64,000 bases of DNA from Candidatus Thermochlorobacter aerophilus (GTDB lineage: Bacteria; Bacteroidota; Chlorobiia; Chlorobiales; Thermochlorobacteraceae), in the NCBI GenBank assembly GCA_002794105.1, contig PHFL01000010.1, forward strand, positions 67,203-131,202. The letters are read 5' to 3'. A program made the position numbers and the translations under genes. A model generated the notes under the pieces. That model worked only from the letters and a program-made list of their open reading frames with translations. It was not told the origin of the DNA and ran no database searches. This document shows, one piece after another, positions 1-8,500 of this stretch (its first letter is position 1; each line of letters opens with the position of its first letter).

Positions 1-70
1 ACAAAACAAATGTATGGCTATGGCAAAAGTGCCAAAACTTTGCACTGCGATTTCAAGCACCAGCTCCAGT

Positions 71-292
71 GTATGGATGCTTCACTGCGCTGCGCTTCGG
101 TCAGCATGACAAATTGGAGATGGCAAACCTCACCCTGTTGTCCCTCTCCTTGCAAAAGGAGAGGGACGTCTGCGCCAGCAGACAGGGTGAGGTCAATCCA
201 GCGTGGATGCTTCGCTGCGCTGTGCTTTGTTCAGCATGACAGCATGAAAAGCGTGGATGCTTCGCTACGCTTATGCTTTGTTTAGCATGACA
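71..292. repeat. Three copies of a dispersed GTGGATGCTTCGC...CAGCATGACA repeat
   Basis: Copies lie at 71-111, 201-241 and 251-292. Each starts GTGGATGCTTC (GTATGGATGCTTC in the first) and ends in a version of TCAGCATGACA. The same unit recurs at 10132-10192 and 10225-10275, where it is preceded by TGTCATTCC...GAGGAATCCCGTGC, giving a longer element of about 60 bases. In reverse it reads as the peptide CHAERSEAS, a motif familiar from interspersed repeats in many bacterial genomes. It is non-coding, most likely a REP/MITE-like element. No transposase is nearby. Confidence 0.75.
128..192. repeat. Inverted repeat element, CCTCACCCTGT ... ACAGGGTGAGG
   Basis: The outer arms are perfect 11-base inverted repeats (128-138 and 182-192). 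Inside is a second perfect hairpin, CCCTCTCCTT (142-151) and AAGGAGAGGG (156-165), around a four-base loop. The nested palindromes suggest a mobile palindromic unit. A decayed copy lies just downstream of the PFOR gene at about 4057-4136. It sits between copies of the other repeat family, so the two appear to co-insert. Confidence 0.75.
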
Positions 293-465
293 GGTGAGGT
301 CCAGCATGACGGAGTGGAGTTCCAGTGAGCGCCGAACAAAATCGTCCAAAACGGCTATTGGAAATCATAGCACCCTGCGTTTTTCTCAATGTCACTTCTT
401 ACACTTCTATTGACCCACACCGTAGCAAGTAGTTTTGTTAAGTTAAAGAAGTAAGGAGTAGTCAC

Positions 466-3400
466 ATGTCTGCACTTATCGAGCCTGCCAAGCAAGTTCA
501 AACCGAGAAAAAGTTTGTCGCCATAGACGGCAATGAAGCCGTTGCGCATGTTGCCTATCGCACCAACGAAGTGATTGCAATTTATCCGATTACGCCAGCA
601 TCGCCGATGGGCGAATTTGCAGATGAATGGGCAAGTCAGCATCTCCCCAACTTGTGGGGCACTGTGCCAGCCGTTGTTGAAATGCAATCCGAAGGCGGCG
701 CAGCAGGTGCAGTTCACGGTGCGTTGCAAACGGGCGCACTCACCACAACCTTCACCGCCTCGCAAGGCTTGCTCTTGATGATTCCGAATATGTATAAAAT
801 TGCAGCGGAACTCACGCCGTTTGTCTTGCACGTGGCGGCGCGTTCTTTAGCCACGCACGCGCTTTCCATCTTCGGCGACCATAGCGATGTCATGGCGGCG
901 CGTTCCACAGGCTTTGCAATGCTGTGCGCCAACTCCGTTCAAGAAGCACACGATTTTGCCTTGATTGCCCAAGCCACAACTCTCGGCGCACGCGTGCCAT
1001 TTGTGCATTTCTTCGATGGCTTTCGCACCTCGCATGAAGTCAATAAAATTGAACTGCTCTCGGACGATGTCATGCGTGCGATGATTCCCGATGATTTAAT
1101 CGCCGAACACCGTCGCCGCAGGCTTGCGCCCGAACATCCTGTCATTCGTGGCACGGCGCACAATCCCGACACCTATTTCCAAGCGCGTGAGCGGTCAAAC
1201 CCGTTCTACATTGCTACGATTGATGTGCTGGAAGAAATGTTCAAACGCTTTGCCTCGCTCACTGGTCGACGCTATCGCCTGTTTGATTACTTCGGCGCGC
1301 CCGATGCCGAGCGCGTTGTGGTGCTGATGGGTTCAGGCGTGGAGACTGCAAAGGAAACCGCAAAGTATCTCAACGCACAAGGCGAGCGTGTGGGCGTTGT
1401 GGCGGTGCGCTTGTTCCGCCCGTTCAGCATACTTCACTTTTTAGAGGCCTTGCCGAGAAGCGTCAAAGCAATTGCAGTTTTGGATAGAACGAAAGAACCG
1501 GGTGCAACTGGTGAGCCGCTCTACCTCGATGTGATGAGCGCGCTCTACGAAGGCATGGATAAACAACAACTACCAAAAGTTGTGGGCGGGCGATACGGAC
1601 TCTCTTCAAAAGAATTTACCCCCGCGATGGTGAAAGCCGTCTTTGATAATCTCAAAAGCGAGATACCGAAAAATCATTTCACCGTTGGCATTACGGACGA
1701 CATCACGCACACAAGCCTTGAAGTTGATGATTCCTTCTCGATTGAATCCGACGATGTGGTGCGTGCCGTGTTCTACGGACTCGGTTCAGATGGCACAGTC
1801 AGCGCAAACAAGAACTCGATTAAAATCATTGCCGAAAACACTGACCACTACGCACAAGGCTACTTCGTCTATGACTCAAAGAAATCTGGCTCAATGACGA
1901 TTTCGCACTTGCGCTTTGGCACGCATCCAATTTCCGCGCCGTATCTCATCAAGGACGCACAATTTTTGGCGTGCCACCAGTGGCAGTTCATTGAGCGGTT
2001 TGATATGCTCAAACGCTTGAAAAAAGGCGGCACTTTCTTGCTCAATGCGCCATACTCGCCCGATGAAGTTTGGGATAAATTGCCACGCCGCGTTCAAGAA
2101 GAATTGATTGAAAAAGAAGCGAGGTTCTTCGTGATTGATGCTTACAAAGTCGCACGCGAAAACGGCATGGCAGGGCGAATCAACACCGTGATGCAGACGT
2201 GCTTCTTTGCGATTTCAGGCGCACTGCCGAAAGACGAAGCGATTGCTGAAATCAAAGCAGCTATCCGAAAAACCTACAAGAAAAAAGGTGAAGCCGTGAT
2301 TGCTAAAAATTTGGCGGCGGTCGATGACGCGCTTGCGCATCTTTACGAAGTGAAAGTTCCCGATAAAGCCACCAGCACAATTGAAATGCGCCCGCCAGTC
2401 TCGCCCGATGCGCCTGACTTCGTAGTCAATGTGCTTGGAAAAATCATTCTCGGCGAAGGCGATTCGCTGCCAGTCAGTTGCTTCCCGATGGATGGCACGT
2501 ATCCTGTTGGCACAGCGCAGTATGAAAAGCGAAACTTGGCACAAGAGATTCCAACTTGGGACCCGAGCCTCTGTATTCAATGCGGCAAGTGCGCGATGAT
2601 TTGTCCGCATGCGGCAATTCGTGTCAAGGTCTATGAGCCTGCTATTTTGGCACATGCGCCCGAAGGTTTCAAATCGACCGAAGGTAAGGACCGCAGTTGG
2701 CAAGGCTTGAACTACACGATTCAAGTTGCGCCCGAAGATTGCACTGGTTGCTCACTCTGCGTGGATATTTGTCCTGCGCAAAGCAAGAGCGTGCCGAATC
2801 ACAAAGCGTTGGATATGGTGCCGCAAGCTCCAATTCGTGAGCGTGAAAAGAAAAATTGGGAGTTCTTCCTCGAGATTCCCGAATACGACCGGCGCAACAT
2901 CAACACAAGCGTCATCAAACAGCAACAACTGCAACAGCCGCTCTTTGAATTTTCAGGCGCATGCGCAGGGTGCGGCGAAACGCCGTATCTCAAATTGCTC
3001 ACGCAACTCTTCGGCGATAGGGCCATCGTGGCGAATGCGACAGGGTGTTCGTCCATCTTCGGCGGTAACTTGCCAACCACGCCTTGGTCGAAGAACAAAG
3101 AGGGCTACGGCGCGGCTTGGGCAAATTCGCTCTTTGAAGACAATGCCGAGTTCGGCTATGGCTTTCGCATCTCGATTGATAAACAGCGCGAATTTGCGAT
3201 TGAACTACTCAAAGCCCATGCAACTGAAATCGGCGAAAATTTGGTGATTGATATCGTAACAGCGACGCAAAAAACCGAAGCCGACATTTACGACCAACGC
3301 CAACGCGTTGAAGTGCTCAAAGCACGACTGCGTGAGCTCGAGAACGATTGGGCGAAGCGACTTTTGGAAATCGCTGATATGCTCGTGAAAAAATCGGTGT

Positions 3401-4047
3401 GGATTGTCGGCGGCGACGGCTGGGCGTATGACATTGGCTACGGTGGATTAGACCATGTGCTTGCAAGTGGCAGAGATGTCAATATCCTTGTGCTGGATAC
3501 GGAAGTTTATTCCAACACGGGCGGACAAGCCTCGAAAGCCACGCCGCGTGGTGCAATGGCGCGATTTGCTGCATCAGGCAAAGCCGCGCGCAAGAAAGAT
3601 TTAGGCTTGATGGCGATGACCTACGAAAATGTCTATGTCGCCAGTGTCGCTATCGGTGCGCGTGATGAGCACACCTTGCGCGCTTTTTTGGAAGCCGAAG
3701 CCTACGAGGGGGTCTCGCTCATTATTGCGTATGCGCACTGCATTGCGCACGGCATTGAGATGCAAGAGGCACTGCGTCATCAAAAGGCAATGGTGGAGTC
3801 AGGACAGTGGCTACTCTATCGCTACAATCCTGACTTGATAAAGAAGGGTGAAAATCCACTTCGGCTCGATAGCAAGCCGCCGAAAACTTCGGTCAGGTCG
3901 TTCTTGGAGTTAGAAAATCGGTTTAAGCAGTTAGAGAAATTGCACCCTGACGAAGCCGAAAAGCTCTTTGCTGAGGCGCAACACGATGCCGAAACACGCT
4001 ATCATCTCTACGAATTTTTAGCCTCACGCAAGCTCAATGGGAAGTAA
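466..4047 (+). CDS. nifJ: Pyruvate:ferredoxin (flavodoxin) oxidoreductase, single-chain
   Basis: This 1193-residue single-chain enzyme interconverts pyruvate + CoA and acetyl-CoA + CO2 with ferredoxin as electron partner, in the cytoplasm. Its length matches homodimeric PFOR with all domains fused. The N-terminal pyruvate-binding domain has IYPITPASPMGE. Two 4Fe-4S clusters are marked by CIQCGKCAMICP (Cys703/706/709/713) and CTGCSLCVDICP (Cys759/762/765/769). The proximal cluster starts with CAGCGE (Cys833/836) and NATGCSS, and the thiamine diphosphate loop is GDGWAYDIG near 984 followed by EVYSNTGGQASKATP. The start at 466 is set by AAGGAG seven bases upstream. The gene stands alone between repeat clusters. 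The direction (oxidation or CO2-fixing synthesis) cannot be read from sequence. Confidence 0.97.
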   Translation: MSALIEPAKQVQTEKKFVAIDGNEAVAHVAYRTNEVIAIYPITPASPMGEFADEWASQHLPNLWGTVPAVVEMQSEGGAAGAVHGALQTGALTTTFTASQGLLLMIPNMYKIAAELTPFVLHVAARSLATHALSIFGDHSDVMAARSTGFAMLCANSVQEAHDFALIAQATTLGARVPFVHFFDGFRTSHEVNKIELLSDDVMRAMIPDDLIAEHRRRRLAPEHPVIRGTAHNPDTYFQARERSNPFYIATIDVLEEMFKRFASLTGRRYRLFDYFGAPDAERVVVLMGSGVETAKETAKYLNAQGERVGVVAVRLFRPFSILHFLEALPRSVKAIAVLDRTKEPGATGEPLYLDVMSALYEGMDKQQLPKVVGGRYGLSSKEFTPAMVKAVFDNLKSEIPKNHFTVGITDDITHTSLEVDDSFSIESDDVVRAVFYGLGSDGTVSANKNSIKIIAENTDHYAQGYFVYDSKKSGSMTISHLRFGTHPISAPYLIKDAQFLACHQWQFIERFDMLKRLKKGGTFLLNAPYSPDEVWDKLPRRVQEELIEKEARFFVIDAYKVARENGMAGRINTVMQTCFFAISGALPKDEAIAEIKAAIRKTYKKKGEAVIAKNLAAVDDALAHLYEVKVPDKATSTIEMRPPVSPDAPDFVVNVLGKIILGEGDSLPVSCFPMDGTYPVGTAQYEKRNLAQEIPTWDPSLCIQCGKCAMICPHAAIRVKVYEPAILAHAPEGFKSTEGKDRSWQGLNYTIQVAPEDCTGCSLCVDICPAQSKSVPNHKALDMVPQAPIREREKKNWEFFLEIPEYDRRNINTSVIKQQQLQQPLFEFSGACAGCGETPYLKLLTQLFGDRAIVANATGCSSIFGGNLPTTPWSKNKEGYGAAWANSLFEDNAEFGYGFRISIDKQREFAIELLKAHATEIGENLVIDIVTATQKTEADIYDQRQRVEVLKARLRELENDWAKRLLEIADMLVKKSVWIVGGDGWAYDIGYGGLDHVLASGRDVNILVLDTEVYSNTGGQASKATPRGAMARFAASGKAARKKDLGLMAMTYENVYVASVAIGARDEHTLRAFLEAEAYEGVSLIIAYAHCIAHGIEMQEALRHQKAMVESGQWLLYRYNPDLIKKGENPLRLDSKPPKTSVRSFLELENRFKQLEKLHPDEAEKLFAEAQHDAETRYHLYEFLASRKLNGK

Positions 4048-4056
4048 CCTTACTTA

Positions 4057-4185
4057 AACCCTCTCCTGCAAAAGGAAGAACAATGTGTGTCTGTTGCAGA
4101 GGAAAGGGGTAGCTACGATAGCAGACAAGGTGAAGTTGTGACATCATTCCAAGCAGCAGTGAGGAATGCTTCACTTTGTTCGGCA
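4057..4185. repeat. Decayed copies of both dispersed repeat families
   Basis: AACCCTCTCCTGCAAAAGGAAG at 4057 followed by GCAGACAAGGTGAAG at 4121 looks like an eroded version of the inverted element at 128-192. The segment TGACATCATTCC...GTGAGGAATGCTTCACTTTGTTCGGCA at 4139-4185 looks like an eroded version of the other repeat. Both arms have lost pairing. They fill the gap between the convergent PFOR and NamZ genes, so the PFOR gene is bracketed by the same two elements. Confidence 0.55.
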
Positions 4186-4201
4186 GAGTATGGTAAGAGG
4201 G

Positions 4202-5440
4202 TCATTCATAGAGCCAATACTTTTGCCAAATGCGTTCGTAGTGAGCTCGGCTGTTTTGGCTTTCCTGCAAAATCGTCTCCAATGAGGCTTGTTGCTCAAT
4301 GAGCTGGCGTAATCGGTTTGTGCCAGCAATTCTATCGATTGATTTTCCGCCATCGAGCCAGCGAAAATCATGAGGATGAGTATGGTATAATGCCAGTAAA
4401 ATTGCAATACCTAAAGCAAAAGGCTGAAACTGACGCCGATGCGTAACCCTGATACGAATGCCTTTGCAGCGCTCATCACAAAACTTCGGACGGCTTGCTT
4501 TGCCAGCTAAACTGCGCGGCATAAATGAAATCGTGTCAAACGCGACACCTGTGAGACGGAAAGCCTGCAGTTTAGCCAGCACTTTTTCTACATCAAGAAA
4601 AGGGGCACCGAAGAGTTCAAAAGGTGTAGCTGTGCCACGTCCTTCGCTGATGTTGGTGCCTTCAAGATGAACAAGCGCGGGGTAGAGTAGCATCGCCTCT
4701 ACACTGGTGATGTTTGGCGAAGGAGGAATTAGCCGCACAAGAGAATCGTCATCAAAGAACCGCTGCCGACTGAAATTCTGCATGCGCACCACACGCAATT
4801 GAAGCGCCGGCAACCGCTGCGCCTGAATAAACTGCGCCAGCTCACCAACTGTCAAAGCATGCACAAACGGCACTTCCACATAGCCAACGAACGAACGATA
4901 GGCAGTATCGAGCATAAAGCCCTGCGGTGCAATCGGCGCAATCGGATTGGGACGATCGAGCACAATAAATTCTTTACGCTGTTCGGCACAGGCTTCCATT
5001 GCTAGCTGCATCGTGGAAATGTAGGTGTAACAGCGCGTGCCAATATCCTGAATATCAAAAAGCAAAGCATCAAGGTTTTGGAGCATCTCAGGCGTGGGCT
5101 TTTTGGTCTTGCCGTAGAGCGAAAAGATGGGAATCGGCTGACCAGTTGGGGACTGAAGCATACTGCTCTGAACAAGCTGACCAGCTTCTGCATGCGTGAG
5201 AAATCCGTGTTCAGGTGCAAAAATGGCGTGGATGCGAAAACCAGCCTCCAAAAGACGCAGGTAGTTGGCTTTGCCTGTGCCATCCACACCAGTAGCATTC
5301 GTGATAAGCCCAAGCCGCTTGGATTTGAGCTCCGGCGCACCTTGCTCAAGCAGCACATCCAAGCCAACTTTGACTTGCGCCATAGCGCCTGCTGACCAAA
5401 GCAAGACCAGTGCAAAAAATAGCGGCGAGTGCTTTTTCAT
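4202..5440 (-). CDS. NamZ-type exo-beta-N-acetylmuramidase (DUF1343), secreted
   Basis: 412 residues from the chosen start. The family (DUF1343, GH171) removes terminal N-acetylmuramic acid from peptidoglycan fragments. Visible family features are the N-terminal stretch KRLGLITNATGVDG, then IFAPEHGF, LLFDIQDIGTRCYTYISTM, VLDRPNPI, and near the middle the conserved EGTNISEGRGTATPFELFGAPF. The open frame extends to 5515, but the methionine at 5440 begins a clear signal peptide (MKKHSPLFFALVLLWSAGAMA, cut before QVKV), so that start is preferred. No strong ribosome site is visible. It lies 78 bases downstream of the secreted protease and may share its transcript. Likely role is cell-wall recycling or breakdown of foreign murein in the periplasm. 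Confidence 0.88.
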   Translation of the reverse strand: MKKHSPLFFALVLLWSAGAMAQVKVGLDVLLEQGAPELKSKRLGLITNATGVDGTGKANYLRLLEAGFRIHAIFAPEHGFLTHAEAGQLVQSSMLQSPTGQPIPIFSLYGKTKKPTPEMLQNLDALLFDIQDIGTRCYTYISTMQLAMEACAEQRKEFIVLDRPNPIAPIAPQGFMLDTAYRSFVGYVEVPFVHALTVGELAQFIQAQRLPALQLRVVRMQNFSRQRFFDDDSLVRLIPPSPNITSVEAMLLYPALVHLEGTNISEGRGTATPFELFGAPFLDVEKVLAKLQAFRLTGVAFDTISFMPRSLAGKASRPKFCDERCKGIRIRVTHRRQFQPFALGIAILLALYHTHPHDFRWLDGGKSIDRIAGTNRLRQLIEQQASLETILQESQNSRAHYERIWQKYWLYE

Positions 5441-5518
5441 GGCTGGTATGAAAGTGATGTTTTGCCAAACAAAAGCATGAAAAAGTTGATTTGGCACACG
5501 ATAGCAAGTTGCCAAAAG

Positions 5519-8500
5519 TTAGCGCACAATAGCCAGCTTGCCGATTTTTTCAGGCACGCCTTCGGCAGTAACACGATAGAGGTAAATGCCTGATGAGACC
5601 TTTTCGCCTTGTTCAGTGTCTAAAAACCATTTTGCGCCGCCAGTCTCGCCAGTGTGCTCAATGCGCTTAATGACGCGACCGTTGAGCGTCAGAATTTCAA
5701 TCGTAGCCTTGCGCGTGAGGTTTGCAAACATCACAAAGTCAGTGCCAGCCCCCTTGCGATAGGGATTCGGATAAGTAAAGACGCTCGACAAATCATCTTT
5801 GACTTCCGAAAAGACCACGACATTGCCACTGGACGCCGTGTCAATCGGTGTGCCATCAAGGGCACGAAGATTGCGCAGGGTAATTGAAACAGGAACGCCA
5901 AGCGCGCCAATGGCTCGACCAGAAATCTGAAGCGTAAGTGTCTGGCGTGCATTATCAACTGCGGCGCGGGTAACTTGACCGCTGGGACGCACTTCATAGT
6001 TTGAAAGAACTTGTGCCGAAGCATCATCAATCGGTTTGCTCATGGTCAGCTCAACTTGGTCGGAAGAAAGAAGCCTGCGCGAGAGTACAAAAAATGGAGA
6101 ACGAAGCGAGCGCAAAACTTCAAAGCGGGCTTCGCGTGCCCCTTCAGCCAGACGCGCATTGAAAACATCTCGGACGGACTCGCTCACGCGCACTGTGTAG
6201 AGCCCCGTATCCAATGGCGCATCACGAAAAGACATCACAACTTCGGAGCCGCCGCGTGCCAAAATCGCAGATGAAGGATAGAAAGGCGGTCTGCCTTGCT
6301 TCTGAATTTCAAACCAAGCAGGGTTGATGGGCGCATCTTGAAGCGGGTCACTGAAACGCAGGCGCAAGTTATCTTGAGCGTCATACACGGCAGAGAGCAA
6401 GCGCGGCAAAGGCTTCGGCACGCCAAGCACATAGACACTGGTATCACTTTCACGCTGACCGTCAAACGCTGTCACGGCATAGACATAAAACCGATTGCGC
6501 TGCACATCGCGGTCAATGAAGACACTATCGGCTGTGGTGCGGTACAGCGAAAGCTGAAATGGATACGATGGTATCGACGCATACTCTCGGCGGTAAATGC
6601 GATAGGCTTGCGCTTCAGGCGTGCGATTCCAAGAGAGCTGGAGTGCGGTTTCGCCAAGCGGTTCAAGACTGACGCCAACAGGAGCAAGCGGCAAACGGCT
6701 ATCTTGAAATTCATAGCCGTAAGTTTGAAGGTCATCGCTGAAAAAAATCTCGTTGCGACCGTTGCCATCAATGTCGGCGATGAGCAATTCTTGTGCAGTG
6801 GCAGCAGGGAAAATCCAGAAAGGTTTGAATTGACTTGACGACGCATCCCACTTGAACAGGTAGAGGTTCGGATAAGCCAAGATGCAAAGTTCATCAATTC
6901 CGTCGCGGTCGAGGTCGCCGCTTTGAATGGCACTTTCGAAGATAGACTTGGCACGATAGTTGAAGAACAGTTGCGTCCAAATTTTTTCGTAGCGGTTGTC
7001 GCCAGTTGCCTGCCAGCATTCGGCAAGCCAAACGGGGGCGGCGTAATCGCGTGTGATGAGGTCGGCGTTCAGGTCAGCGTGCGCCATCACGACAAACTGC
7101 TTTTTGCCATTACCAAGAAAATTGCCGCTGACGATGAAATTGCTACCGCCTAAGTAAGGCGTGCGATTGAGCCAAGTCTGAATGTATGTATTTCCCACGC
7201 CAGAATACTCGTAGATGTAGAAATTGCCGTCAAAATCGCCGACCAAAATTTCCGGTTTGCCATCGCCATCAAAATCCTCAACAATCGATTTAGGCTGCTC
7301 GAACTGTGGGCGGGTGCCGTCTTTGGCGCGTCGCACGGGATTGGGCAATGTGGCAAGTCGAGCAAACTGCGCATCGACGATGAAGTAAGCCGTATCGTTG
7401 CGTGCCAAGAGTTGCCTTTCACCTGTGCCTTTGGTGTCAGCAATGCGTGAAGCCCAGTAGTTGCGTGATGTGGTGTCTTGGAAAATAATCTGTGCAAAGG
7501 GTGAAGAGGTTGGCGAGGTCTGCGAAAAAATAATGCTGCGACCAATCGAGTAGGCGACGGTTTCCAAAAGCCCATCTTGATTGAGGTCGCCCACATCCTG
7601 CGGAATCATGACAGGCGAGGCAACGGAATCCAAGAGCTCGAACCGCTCGCCGTTGAATTCAAAGCGCTTGAGGCGAGAAAAACGCAACCCCTGAAGTGGC
7701 AAGGCTTCATTGAGTAAGACTTCACGGCGACCGTTGCGATTAAAATCTTGCACTTTTGTCAGCAATGTGCCAGCAGGCAAGCGAAATTCAGGACGCTCGC
7801 GAAAAAGAGTTTGCCCAAAGGTCGGCGGTTGAAAAATCGTCCCATCAAGCGTGAAGGATTGCGTGGTGCTTTGGGTGCTTAAGCCAGCGGTGTTGCGCAC
7901 AAGAAGATACCACTCGTATTCAACATTCGGCTGAAGTTCAGTGCGGCGCAGGAGCACAAAGTGCCGACGCCGAATAAACGGCAATCGAAATGCCTGAAAC
8001 GCACCTTGAGTGCCACGCGGTCTGAAAAAAAGGGTGGCTTCGCACAAATCATCGGTCTGGGCTTCAACCAGAATACCATACTGGTCATTGATAATAACCT
8101 GCGTGCTTCGAACGCTATCGAGGCGCGGCGGTGTGCGGTCTAAAAAGTATTGAATGCGGTTCTCAATCGTTCTGCCGCTTTGCTCTCGCAGCAAAAGCCG
8201 CATGACATAGACGGAGTCAGGGAAGGTAGAGACATTCCAAAAGCCCAGTGTATCGTTGAGCCGTTGGCGCGCCGTAGCAGGTTGAAGGGTCTGCCAAGTT
8301 GCTCTATCGCTAAGTCCGGGACGAACTTGCAGTTCATAGTGTTGGAACTGCGGCGAAATGGCTGTGCCAATGATGGGCACACGAGATTGAGGAAAATTGC
8401 CGGGGAAGATGCCTGCATCATAGACGGGAAAAAGAATTTTTGCAATCGGTGCGCCTTGCGCTTGAACAGCACGAGCAAGATTGAGCCTGCCACCGCCACT

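Larger units (their letters stand above)
1..465. other. Repeat-rich non-coding leader before the PFOR gene
   Basis: No credible gene is seen. The stretch holds three copies of a roughly 41-base repeat (71-111, 201-241, 251-292) and a long inverted repeat at 128-192. The last 130 bases are ordinary unique sequence that should carry the promoter of the oxidoreductase gene. A good ribosome site (AAGGAG at 453-458) lies seven bases before the ATG at 466. Short open frames here are translations of repeat DNA. Confidence 0.7.

Noticed and set aside
10-349. Short open frames at the left edge that might look like small genes
   Set aside because: They translate dispersed repeat DNA, lack ribosome sites and have no recognisable protein features.
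4087-4302. A 71-codon open frame downstream of PFOR
   Set aside because: It lies in decayed repeat DNA and overlaps the NamZ gene on the opposite strand.
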